A program made the position numbers and the translations under genes. From assembly GCA_963847345.1 (NCBI GenBank), contig CAWJZU010000042.1:62001-126000 (forward strand): DNA of 64,000 nt, given 5' to 3'. The notes under the pieces are model-generated. The model was not told the DNA's origin, ran no database searches, and saw only the letters and a list, made by a program, of their open reading frames with translations. The stretch's first letter is position 1. Each line of letters starts with the position of its first letter. Origin of the DNA: DATARH01 sp963847345 (lineage in GTDB: Bacteria; Pseudomonadota; Alphaproteobacteria; ATCC43930; CGMCC-115725). Positions 10,011-18,893 of this stretch are shown one piece after another.

Positions 10011-11075
10011 CTTGCTGGAGTCACCGTTCAGTACCCAAGCTTTTGCTTTGCTAGCGAGCGCTTCGGCCTTGGCAAGACGTCCTTTAACGCGTATCGCGTC
10101 GCGTGCACGAGTGTCTTGGCGGGCAAGATATCGTTGAAGTATCGCAATTTCATCCGACGGGCGTCTTTAGCGTCGATATTCGATCGCGAGAAACTCATAG
10201 GGCCAGCTCGAGATCCCAAACCAGTCCGCTTGCCGCTCGCATTCCTCGACAGCCTGCAATAGCAGTCCCTCCGCATCGGCGTAGCGGCCTTCCTGTTTCG
10301 CCGCAACTATGGCTTCGTGCAGCTCTGGGATGGAGATATCCGGCTCGACTGGGCGCAGGTTGCGCGGCGCTGCATCGATCCCGAGTTCCCGCAAAGGGTA
10401 AGATCGGCCCGCGGTCGTGCAAGAATAGAAAGGTCATCAATGCCAGCCATGCATCCTCAATCGCGTTGTGTTGGCGTGAAGTACGCGGCAGCCCAATATT
10501 GCGGCGACGCTTGTGAGGCTCGCCGATCCTGAAAAACGCTCGCGCCAAGCCATCATTGTGCAGAAGCTCGGTGCGGCTATTCGCGGCCGGTTGCAGGCGG
10601 CAAGTTCACGATTGATGAATCCGACGTCAAATTCGGCGTTGTGGGCAACGATGAGTTCGGCGGCGTCAATAAGCTCACAAATAGAATCAAGGCTGTCGGC
10701 GAATTTTTCCTGGCTGCGAAGAAACGCATCCGAATAGCCGTGCACCCGCCGTGCTTCCGGATGGCTCGGCCGGCCGGGATCGAAGATTAGGTGATTGAGC
10801 TTCAGCTCGAAGCGACGAGTGCACAACAGCGCATCCATGTCGATTAGGATAATTCCAAGGCTAACGACGCTGTCGTGTACTTCAAGTCCGGTCGTTTCGA
10901 CATCAACCGCCGCCACATAATGCAGCACCGGCACGGGAGGTGGGCTCGCCGGCGCAGCTACCGCGGGCGGAGGGTTAGTGGAGATGCCTTCGGGAGGCTT
11001 CTGCTTATTTCGTACTGCAGCCGCGACTAGAGCGAGGAACAGGACGAGCAGAATTAGACTGAGAAGCTCGATCAT
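9990..11075 (-). CDS. Membrane-anchored DnaQ-like 3'-5' exonuclease with helical C-terminus, broken frame
   Basis: Begins MIELLSLILLVLFLALVAAAV, one N-terminal membrane anchor, then a proline-rich linker. The DEDD exonuclease fold follows with AAVDVETTG (Exo I), IVAHNAEFDVGFINREL (Exo II) and, after a frame change at CCC 10492-10494, RQHNAIEDAWLALMTFLFL (Exo III, histidine-type). A second change near 10396-10398 leads to RELGIDAAPRNLRPVEPD and a helical TPR-like tail (ELHEAIVAAKQEGRYADAEG). An in-frame TAA at about 10167 interrupts that tail, which continues PSDEIAILQRYLARQDTRA up to TAG 9990. Read through, it is about 360 residues. Nuclease with proofreading-like chemistry is likely; its substrate is unknown. 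Loss of one G and gain of one C restore the frame, so sequence error is plausible. Confidence 0.72.
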
Positions 11076-11087
11076 CCCATGGAAGAC

Positions 11088-12266
11088 CTACCCCAACTCC
11101 CCCAGCCTCGGCAGTACCTCCCGGCTGAACATCGTCAGGTTGGCGACGGTGTCTTCGTGGCTGATCGTGCCGCCCTGGCCCATCATCAACAGGTGGCCGA
11201 AGCCGCCGACATGGGCGTGGAAGGCGCGGATCTGGTCGAATACGTCGTCGGGCGTGCCGGCGAAGACCAGGCCGGCGTCAATCGCGTCTTCGACAGTCAT
11301 CGTGCGCGGGTTCAGCGGGCGGCCGTCCTTGGTCTGGACGCGGGTGGCGCGGGCGCCGGCGGCGCCGCCGGCTTTCAGCATCTGCGCGCTGATCTGCGGC
11401 CGAGACATAGCCGGCCGGGTTCATGAATTGCGGCGCGACGATGCCCGAGGTGCGGCTGTAGCCGAGGATCTGGTCGGCGCGGCTGGTAGCCTTCCTCGCG
11501 CGTGTCGCCGACCCCGATCAGCGCCATATAGGCGAGCTTGTCGGGCGACATCTCGCGGCCGGCCTCGCGCGGCGCTGTCGCGATAGGCGCGGAAGATGCC
11601 GGGGGTGCGCACCCAGCCGGTATTGAGCACCCCGATCGTGATGCCGCGCGCGGCGGCCTCGCGGGCGCTGCCCTCGCTGCCGACCGGGGTCCATACCGGC
11701 GGGTGCGGCTGCTGGTACGGGCGCGGCCAGACATTGACCGAGCGGTATTGGAAATGCGTGCCCTCCCAGTTGAACGGGCCGTCATGCGAGGTCATCGCCT
11801 TCAGGATCAGGTCGTGCGCCTCCCAGAAGCGCTCGACCAGATCGGCCGGGTTTGTGTTGGCCGGCGAAATCTCGAACGGCACGCCCTTGACGAAGCCCAT
11901 GTCGAGCCGGCCGCGCGAGATCACGTCGATGATCGAATATTCCTCGGCGACGCGGATCGGGTCGTTGCGGTTGCCGATCGGCATGCCGAGCGCCAAGAGG
12001 CGCACCTTTTTCGTCTCGCGCGCCAGGATCGCCATCGGGATCGTGCACACCGAGTCGGCGCAGGTCGCGGTCGCGTGGTGTTCGTTGGTCATGATGTTGA
12101 TGCCAAGCTCGTCGCACAGCGCCCACTCGTCGAGATAGCGGTGGTAGAGGTCGGCGCCGATTTTCGGGTCGAATAGCCGCGACGGGATCGTCACGCGGTA
12201 GGTGTCGTTGAGCTGCGGCCAGGCCGGGTGGTAGGCCATCTCGCTGAAATGCCAGACTTGCATCAT
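11088..12266 (-). CDS. LLM-class flavin-dependent monooxygenase, three frame breaks
   Basis: Bacterial-luciferase-like FMNH2/F420-type oxidoreductase, about 390 residues. ATG 12266 (MMQVWHFSEMAYHP) is preceded by GAGAGGA at good spacing; the open frame reaches 12296 but without a better start. Family sequence includes INIMTNEHHATAT, RLLALGMPIGNRNDP and VAEEYSIIDVISRGRLDMGF, then a C-terminal barrel end DAGLVFAGTPDDVFDQI. The reading frame shifts by +1 near 11572, 11481 and 11400; removing one base at each joins the conserved text continuously (AREAGREMSPDKLAYMALIG, RADQILGYSRTSGIVAPQF, PQISAQMLKAG). It is just downstream of an alpha/beta hydrolase gene on the same strand, suggesting a two-step oxidative catabolic pair. 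Confidence 0.86.
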
Positions 12267-12306
12267 CTCTTGTCCTCTCGCTGGCGCGCGGTTCACGTAA
12301 GCTCTT

Positions 12307-12400
12307 GTAGGGCGGGTGGAGCGCAGCGGAACCCGCCATGCCGAGGCCGAGAAGGCGGGTTGCGCTGCGCTTCACCCGCCATACGCATCATCCGTCCTAC
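12307..12400. repeat. Paired palindromic intergenic repeat, copy 2
   Basis: GTAGGGCGGGTGGAGCGCAG with its matching ACCCGCC forms the first unit. GGCGGGTTGCGCTGCGCTTC followed by ACCCGCC (12354-12380) forms the mirrored unit, with flanking TACG ends. This is the same element as at 9932-10010. It fills the gap between the hydrolase stop (12397) and the LLM start. Confidence 0.75.
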
Positions 12401-13173
12401 GCCCGGCTCTCCTCGGCGAAGCGTTCGATTGTAGCGGCGACCGCGGTGGGCTGCTCGATCTGCGGGTAGTGCGCGGCACCGGCGATTTGTTCGAAGCGGG
12501 CGTTCGGCAATGCGGCCGCGAGACGCTCGCCGTAGGCGGGCGCGACGATGCCGTCCTTTTCGCCCCACAGCACCAGCGCCGGGCATGCGATCCGGTGCAG
12601 CCAATGCACCAGGGCCGGGTCGTGCATATACGGCTTCCAGCCATAGAGCGAGGTCGCCTCGCGGTCGCGCGCGATCGCCAGCGCCTCGCGGTCGTCGAGC
12701 ATCGCGTAATCCGGCACCGCCCGCGCCGGGTCGATGAATGTGCGGCGCAGCACCTCGTCGGCCGGTAGAGCGTAGATGTCGGCGATTTCGCGCTCCTCGC
12801 GGGCGCCAAACTTGAGCCCGAGCGAGTCGATCAACGCCAGCCGGCCGAGCCTCGCTTCGGACCGCACCGCCATTTCAAGCGCGATCCAACCGCCCAGCGA
12901 CGACCCGACCAGCATTGTGTCGCTTAAGTCGAGCCGGTCGAGCAGGTCGAGATAGAGATAGGCGATATCGTGCACGCTGCGGAACCAGGCGGGTCGCGGC
13001 GTGTGGCCGAACCCGGGATGGCGCGGCGCGACGACCCGGAACCGCGCTGCCAGGCGATCGAGAAAGGGCCGGTTCTGCGCGACGTAGTCGCCGCCGTGCA
13101 GGAACAGCAGCGGCGGACCGCTGCCGGCGATCTCGGTGTCGAGCGAAATCCCGGCGATGTCGATGCGTTCCAT
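12397..13173 (-). CDS. Alpha/beta hydrolase
   Basis: Esterase, C-C hydrolase or haloperoxidase-like enzyme of the alpha/beta fold, 258 residues from ATG 13173. The oxyanion HGG is at 26-28 and the nucleophile elbow VGSSLGG at about 89-95 with the serine at 92. The acid follows in the LWGEKDGIV strand, and the catalytic histidine in GAAHYPQIEQP near residue 236. The open frame extends six codons upstream to 13191, but that start sits in the palindromic repeat; GGCGGGA precedes the preferred ATG. Gene order (hydrolase then LLM monooxygenase) suggests a shared catabolic transcript. Substrate is unknown. Confidence 0.87.
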   Translation of the reverse strand: MERIDIAGISLDTEIAGSGPPLLFLHGGDYVAQNRPFLDRLAARFRVVAPRHPGFGHTPRPAWFRSVHDIAYLYLDLLDRLDLSDTMLVGSSLGGWIALEMAVRSEARLGRLALIDSLGLKFGAREEREIADIYALPADEVLRRTFIDPARAVPDYAMLDDREALAIARDREATSLYGWKPYMHDPALVHWLHRIACPALVLWGEKDGIVAPAYGERLAAALPNARFEQIAGAAHYPQIEQPTAVAATIERFAEESRA

Positions 13174-13185
13174 TCCCGCCTGCCT

Positions 13186-13273
13186 TGTCATTGCGAGCGC
13201 AGCGACGCAATCTCGTGCCGTCGGTGCGCTGACCCGTCGAGATTGCGTCGTCGCCGCGCTCCTCGCAATGACA
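13186..13273. repeat. Large inverted repeat of the GTCATTGCGAG type
   Basis: TGTCATTGCGAG...GCAATCTCG (13186-13215) is mirrored by CGAGATTGCGTC...CTCGCAATGACA (13238-13273), with a 22-base loop. Such elements are dispersed in many alphaproteobacterial genomes. It occupies the promoter-side gap between the divergent hydrolase and molybdopterin hydroxylase genes, so it could shape transcription there. Confidence 0.8.
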
Positions 13274-13286
13274 TTCGGGGTGAATC

Positions 13287-15632
13287 ATGGGCCAGTTCGG
13301 GATCGGGCAGCCGGTGCGGCGCTTCGAGGACAGGCGCCTCTTGACCGGGTTCGGGCGGTTTCAGCACGATTTGACGCTGCCCGGTCAGGCGCACGGGTTT
13401 GTGCTGCGCTCGCCGCATGCGCATGCCCGCATCCGAGCGGTCGGTCTCGCGGCGGCGCGCGCGGCACAAGGGGTGCTCGCGATCTTTACCGGCGACGACC
13501 TGGCGGCGGGCGGGCTCGGCACGATGGGCGTGCCGTTTCAGCGGAAGCGGCCGGACGGTTCGCCAATGTTCTGGCGGGCGCATCGTGGCCTGGCCGAGGG
13601 GCGTGTGCGCTATGTCGGCGAGCCGGTCGCCTTCGTCGTCGCCGAGACGGCGGCCGAGGCGCGCGACGCCGCCGAGCTGATCGACGTCGATTACGAGATC
13701 CTGCCGTCGGTAACCGACACCGCCGAGGCGGCCGAAGGGAAAATCCCGGTATGGGACGAATGCCCGGACAACATCTCGAACCTGTTCGAGACCGGCGACA
13801 AGGCGGCGACCGAGGCCGCTTTCGCGCGCGCCGCGTATGTCGTCAGGCGCCGCTATGTCATCAGCCGGGTCTACGCGCATTTCATGGAGCCGCGCGGCGC
13901 TTTGGGCGTGTGGGACCCCGGCGAGGAGCGCTACACGCTCTACGCCGACGTGCAGTATCCGCACCGCGTGCGGCAGGCGCTCGCGACGCGCATCTTCAAG
14001 GTGCCGGAGAGCCGGATCCGGGTCATCGCCGGCGATGTCGGCGGCGGGTTCGGGACAAAGGGCTGGCAGTATCCGGAGCACCGGCTCGTGCTGTTCGCGG
14101 CGAAAAACCTGCGCCGGCCGGTGCGCTGGGTGTGCGACAGGAGCGAGGCGGTGCTCGCCGACGAGCACGCGCGCGACAATGTCAGCGACGCCGAGCTGGC
14201 GTTGGATCGCGATGGTCGGTTTCTTGCGCTTCGGGTGCGGACGCTGGCCAATGTCGGGGCGTATATTTCGTCCGAGCGCAACCTGCTCGCGACGTTCAGC
14301 AATGTCGGCACCCTGACCGGCGTCTACGACATCCCGGCGGCGCATATCTCGGTCCTGGCGGTGATGGCGAACACCAACGGCACGGCGCCCTATCGCGGCG
14401 CCGGGCGGCCCGAGGCGACCTATGTCATCGAGCGGCTGATCGACGATGCGGCGCGCGAACTCGGCATTGACCGGGTCGAGTTGCGGGGGAAGAACCTGAT
14501 CTCGCGGGAGAAAATCCCGTATCGGACGGCGCTGGCGCTCAATTATGACAGCGGCGATTTCCCGGCGAACCAGAAAAAGGCGCTGGCGCTGGCCGATTGG
14601 GACGGGTTTGCGGCCCGGCGCGACGCGGCCAGGCGGCGCGGCAAGCTGCGCGGCATCGGGATCGCGAACCCGATCGAGAAGGCAGCGTCACCGGGCCAGG
14701 AATTCGCCGAAATCCGCTTTCACCCGAGCGGCAACGTGATGTTGCTGATGGGCAGCAAGAACCAGGGCCAGGGCCACGAGACCGTGTTCAAGCAAGTGCT
14801 CAACGAACGGCTCGGCATCGATCCGAACGACGTACAATACATCGACGGCGACACCGACCGGGTTGCGTTCGGCATCGGCACGAACGGGTCGCGCTCGACG
14901 GTGATCGGCGGGTCGGCGCTGTGGATCGCGGCTGACAAGATCATCGAGAAAGGAAGGAAGCTGGCCGCGCATCTGCTCGAAGCGGCCGAGGCCGACATCG
15001 AATTCGCGGTCGGCGAGGAGGGGGGCGGGTTTGTCGTGGCGGGGACCGACCGGCGGATTTCGATCACCGATGTCGCGAAGGCGACGTTTCAGGTCGGAAA
15101 ACTTCCACCGGGTTTCGAGGGTGGCTTGTACGAGACCGGCACTTTTGCGCCGTCCGATACGACCTATCCGAACGGCTGCCATGTGTGCGAGGTCGAGGTC
15201 GATCCCGAGACCGGCGAGGTCGAGGTGGTCGGCTATGTCGTGGTCGATGACGTGGGCACGGTTGTCAACCCGATCGGGCTGAAGGGCCAGATCCACGGCG
15301 GCGTCGCGCAGGGGCTGGGACAGGCGATGATGGAGCGTGTCGTCTACGACCGCGAGTTGGGCCAGATGCTGAGCGGCTCGTTTATGGATTACGCGATGCC
15401 GCGGGCCGCCGACATGCCGTTGATAAAGGTCGAGAGCAACCCATGCCCGACCGCGCTCAACCCGCTGGGGGCGAAGGGAGCGGGCGAAGCCGGCACGGTC
15501 GGCGCGTTGCCGGCGGTCGTCAACGCCGTGCTCGACGCGCTGGGACCGCTCGGGGTTAAGCTCATCGAGATGCCGACAACGCCGGACCGGGTGTGGGAGA
15601 CGATCCGGGCGGCGCGCGCCAAGGGCGGCTGA
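13287..15632 (+). CDS. Xanthine dehydrogenase/CO-dehydrogenase-family molybdopterin-binding large subunit
   Basis: Molybdenum hydroxylase catalytic subunit, 781 residues, intact. It starts MGQFGIGQPVRRFEDRRLLTG, standard for CoxL-like proteins. Molybdopterin-contact segments VGGGFGTKGW (251-260), PYRGAGRPEATY (368-379) and the end motif GAGEAGTVG (731-739, catalytic Glu 734) are all present. The active-site loop is of the RGAGR kind rather than the AYxCSFR of true form-I CO dehydrogenase, so CO oxidation is unlikely; hydroxylation of an aromatic heterocycle or aldehyde is more probable. No FAD-binding (CoxM) or 2Fe-2S (CoxS) subunit is adjacent, so partners must be encoded elsewhere. ATG 13287 directly follows the inverted repeat. 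Confidence 0.9.
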   Translation: MGQFGIGQPVRRFEDRRLLTGFGRFQHDLTLPGQAHGFVLRSPHAHARIRAVGLAAARAAQGVLAIFTGDDLAAGGLGTMGVPFQRKRPDGSPMFWRAHRGLAEGRVRYVGEPVAFVVAETAAEARDAAELIDVDYEILPSVTDTAEAAEGKIPVWDECPDNISNLFETGDKAATEAAFARAAYVVRRRYVISRVYAHFMEPRGALGVWDPGEERYTLYADVQYPHRVRQALATRIFKVPESRIRVIAGDVGGGFGTKGWQYPEHRLVLFAAKNLRRPVRWVCDRSEAVLADEHARDNVSDAELALDRDGRFLALRVRTLANVGAYISSERNLLATFSNVGTLTGVYDIPAAHISVLAVMANTNGTAPYRGAGRPEATYVIERLIDDAARELGIDRVELRGKNLISREKIPYRTALALNYDSGDFPANQKKALALADWDGFAARRDAARRRGKLRGIGIANPIEKAASPGQEFAEIRFHPSGNVMLLMGSKNQGQGHETVFKQVLNERLGIDPNDVQYIDGDTDRVAFGIGTNGSRSTVIGGSALWIAADKIIEKGRKLAAHLLEAAEADIEFAVGEEGGGFVVAGTDRRISITDVAKATFQVGKLPPGFEGGLYETGTFAPSDTTYPNGCHVCEVEVDPETGEVEVVGYVVVDDVGTVVNPIGLKGQIHGGVAQGLGQAMMERVVYDRELGQMLSGSFMDYAMPRAADMPLIKVESNPCPTALNPLGAKGAGEAGTVGALPAVVNAVLDALGPLGVKLIEMPTTPDRVWETIRAARAKGG

Positions 15633-15818
15633 ACCGAGCGGATTGCAAACCGGCGTTCTCCGGTCGACATCGGCGAGCCCGTCGCCGTTGGATCAGCTTG
15701 AAGCGGCTGCCGGCCGCCGCCGGGTGGCAGTCGTTCGCGCCAACTACAGGGAAGAAATCAACCCTATATTTTATCACGGTTTCATTTAAATTAGAGCAGC
15801 GGGAGGATATGCCCAAGC

Positions 15819-17965
15819 ATGTCTTACGATATCTATCACACATCCGACCCCGAAGATGGGCTTACCGCGACCGAAGCTCAACTCATTCAGCTGATCGAAG
15901 ATTATCGCGTTGCGAACGGACTGCCAGTTGTCCCGCTCTCCTACAGCCTTTCTCTAGTCGCGGCGCGACATGCGGAAGACATTCTATACAACTTCGATGG
16001 GTACCAGGCGGGTGCACCTGGCACGAATAGTGCCCATTCCTGGTCCGATGCGCCGTACAACGCTCTCGATGCTTCGACCTATACTGCGATATGGCAGGCC
16101 CCACAGCGGCTCGGGACAAGTTATCCCGGGTATGGTTATGAAATATTAATCGGCTATCTCGCGCCATACACCGCTTCGACGACGATGACGCCGCAGACTG
16201 CGTTGGCGGGTTGGCAATCCAGCGCCCCGCACAATGCGGTAATCCTTAATCTGAACCCCTGGAACAGACCGGATCTGACCTGGAATGCGATCGGGGTTGG
16301 GATGCTTGACGGTGTGGCCTCGGTTTGGTTCGGCCACGAAATCGACCCGGCCGGCAGCCCCAATGTCTATCTGAACGGAAACTATTCCCAATACGCGATA
16401 ACGATCGCTTCGGGTTCGATCACTGTGCAGGATATCGGGGGGCCGGAGATCCCTCGTTCTCAATCCCGAATGCGAACGACCTCGTATTCGCGGATGGAGC
16501 CTATGACATTGCTTCCGGGACATTCACGCCGTTCTATGTACCTCCTCCCGTTCCTACCGGATCGGTCTCGATCAGCGATGTTTCTATTGCCGAGGGCGAT
16601 GTCGGCACGAAGCTGCTGACGCTTACGGTGACGCGGACGAGCGGAACGGCGGCGTTCTCGATCGACTACCAGACCGCGAATGGAACCGCGACGGCCGGCG
16701 ACGATTACATCGCGTCATCCGGCGCCTTGCAGTTCGCCGCGGGTGAAACGACAAAGGCGATCTCGATTACGATTAACGGTGACACCACGGCCGAGCCGAA
16801 CGAGACCTTCTTCGTCAATCTTTCGGATGCGACGAACGGCGCCACCATCGGCGATGCTCAGGGTGTTGGCACGATCTTCAATGATGACCACCCCGTGTTC
16901 GAGCCTGCCGTGCTGGGGCTCTCAGCGTTTTCGTATGGCGCCGGAGGTTGGTTCAGCCAGAACCAGTACCCACGCGCCTTGGCCGACGTGAACGGCGACG
17001 GCCAAGCCGATATTGTCGGGTTCGCCTCCGACGGTGCCTATGTCGCGCTCGCCGGTGGCGGCGGCCACTTCGCCTCGCCGTTCCTTGCTGTGCCAATCTT
17101 CGGTGCCGCCCCTGCCGGCGGCGGCTGGTTCAGCCAGAACCAGTATCCGCGGGCGCTGGCCGACGTGAACGGCGACAGTCAGGCCGACATTGTCGGGTTC
17201 GGCTCCGACGGGGCCTATGTCGCGTTGGCCACCGGCGGCGGCCATTTCGCTGCGCCGTTGCTCGCGTTGCCGATTTTCGGCGGCGCCCCGGCCGGCGGCT
17301 GGACAGGCCAGGACCAGTATCCGCGCGCGCTGGCGGACGTGAACGGCGACGGTCTGGCCGACATTGTCGGGTTCGGCTCCGACGGGGCCTATGTCGCGCT
17401 GGCCACCGGCGGCGGCCATTTCGCCGCGCCGTTCCTCGCGTTGCCGATTTTCGGCGCCGCCCCGGTCGGCGGCGGCTGGACAGGCCAGGACCAGTATCCA
17501 CGCGCGCTGGCGGACGTGAACGGCGACGGTCTGGCCGACATTGTCGGGTTTGGCGCCGGCGGCGCCTATGTCGCACTAGCCACCGGCGGCGGCCATTTTG
17601 CCGCGCCGACGCTGGTGCTGCCGGTTTTCGGCGCCGACCCTGCCGGCGGCGGCTGGGTCAACCAGGACCAGTATCCGCGCGAACTGGCCGATGTAAACGG
17701 TGACGGAAGGGCCGACATTGTCGGGTTCGGCGCACTCGGAACATGGGTCGCGCACGGCACCGGCGGCGGGACCTTCGATCCCGCCAGCTTCAGTTTCGAG
17801 AATTTCGGAGCCTCCGCCCTCGCGGGCGGGTGGACGAGTGACGACACCTATCCGCGGCTCGTGGCGGACGTAACCGGCGACCACAAGGCCGATGCCGTCG
17901 GGTTCGGTTCCAGCGGCGTCTACGTCGCGCTCTCGCATGACCCGTTCGTGCCGCCGGTGATGTGA
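15819..17965 (+). CDS. CAP/SCP domain + Calx-beta + FG-GAP/VCBS repeat protein, one frame break
   Basis: A long predicted exported protein of about 715 residues once one break is bridged. The first 190 residues look like a CAP/SCP domain (TEAQLIQLIEDYRVANGLP, VAARHAEDI, AHSWSDAPY). Residues about 245-340 form a Calx-beta domain (VSISDVSIAEGDVGTKLLTL, NGTATAGDDYIASSG, EPNETFFVNLSDA). From about 377 there are five and a half copies of a 59-residue FG-GAP-like unit containing ADVNGDGxADIVGFG. The first part is in the frame of ATG 15819 (GGGAGGAT ribosome site); at six Gs, 16437-16442, the frame must change so that QDIGG passes to AGDPSFSIPNAND. No Sec signal is visible, so type I secretion or another route is possible. 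Function is unknown; adhesion or surface binding is a guess from domains. Confidence 0.78.
16949..17962 (+). repeat. Tandem coding repeats, 177-base units
   Basis: Five and a half in-frame units begin at 16949, 17126, 17300, 17477, 17654 and 17831 (spacing 177, 174, 177, 177 and 177). Units 2-4 are nearly identical at DNA level (shared blocks such as CCGACATTGTCGGGTTCGGC), units 5 and 6 more diverged. Each encodes one FG-GAP/VCBS-type blade with a DVNGDG calcium-loop motif. The even spacing and high identity suggest recent expansion and possible length variation. Confidence 0.9.
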
Positions 17966-17984
17966 ACCGACGCCTCCGCACCGC

Positions 17985-18893
17985 TCAGCGTCCGGCTGGG
18001 CGGTCCGGCGGGCGGGTTGCGGTCCAATGGCGGGCGATATCGGCGCGGCGGCAGATCCAGACCCGGTCGCGGCGCAGGATGTGCTCGATAAAGCGGATCA
18101 GCGCCGATGCGCGGCCCGGATGCCCGGTCAGGCGCATGTGCAGCCCCACTGACATCATGCGCGGCCGGTCGGCGCCCTCCTCGTACAACAGATCGAAGCT
18201 GTCGCGCAGATAGGCGAAGAAATCCTCGCCCGGTCCGAACATGCCGCGGCCGAACTTCACGTCGTTGGTGGTCAGCGAGTACGGGATCACGAGGTGCGGC
18301 TTGTCCGCGACCCGTACCCAGTATGGCAGCTCGTCGTTGTAGGCGTCGCTGTCGTAGAGAAACCCACCGTGCTCGGCGACCAGACGGCGCGTGTTCTCGG
18401 ACGGCGCGTAGCGGCAGTACCAGCCCTCGGTCGGCTTGCCGGTGGTCTCGCCGATCGACTTGACGGCGCGCGCGATCTGGTCGCGCTCGGTGGCCTCGTC
18501 GAGTTCGTAATGCTTGATCCAGCGATAGCCATGGCCGCAGATGTCCCAGTCGGTCGCGGCGATCGCGGCGGCGGCCGGCGGATTGGCCTCCAGCGCCCGG
18601 GCGCAGGCGAACAGCGTCACCGGCAGCTTGTAGCGCGTGAAGATGCGATAGAGCCGCCACCAGCCGACGCGCGATCCGTATTCGAACATGCTCTCGGCCG
18701 CGAGGTCACGGCGATTGCTGGCGTCGGTGCTGGCGGTTTCGATCAGGCCGGTTTCCGACACGCCGTCGCCCGCGGGGTAGGACAGCTCCGAGCCTTCCTC
18801 GAAATTGATGACGAAATTGACCGCGACGCGCGCCTCTCCGGGCCAGCGCGCCTGCGGCGGGTCGGCGCCGTAGCCGACGAAATCGCGGGTCAT
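17985..18893 (-). CDS. Polysaccharide deacetylase family protein (PuuE/allantoinase-like)
   Basis: NodB-fold hydrolase of 302 residues, intact. N-terminus MTRDFVGYGADPPQARWPG, then VAVNFVINFEEGSE, GSRVGWWRLYRIFTRYKLPV, DICGHGYRWIKH (metal-ligand histidines) and HMRLTGHPGRA. This arrangement matches the PuuE-type/allantoinase-like branch rather than peptidoglycan deacetylases, so a cytosolic amide hydrolase acting on allantoin or a related ureide is the best guess. Its ATG overlaps the stop of the upstream DUF29 gene by four bases (ATGA), so the two are translationally coupled. Confidence 0.85.
   Translation of the reverse strand: MTRDFVGYGADPPQARWPGEARVAVNFVINFEEGSELSYPAGDGVSETGLIETASTDASNRRDLAAESMFEYGSRVGWWRLYRIFTRYKLPVTLFACARALEANPPAAAAIAATDWDICGHGYRWIKHYELDEATERDQIARAVKSIGETTGKPTEGWYCRYAPSENTRRLVAEHGGFLYDSDAYNDELPYWVRVADKPHLVIPYSLTTNDVKFGRGMFGPGEDFFAYLRDSFDLLYEEGADRPRMMSVGLHMRLTGHPGRASALIRFIEHILRRDRVWICRRADIARHWTATRPPDRPAGR

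Noticed and set aside
13287..15632. True aerobic CO dehydrogenase large subunit
   Set aside because: The active-site loop lacks the AYxCSFR cysteine signature and no CoxM/CoxS genes are linked.
16949..17962. CRISPR-like regular repeats
   Set aside because: The units are in-frame 177-base coding repeats for FG-GAP blades without unique spacers.
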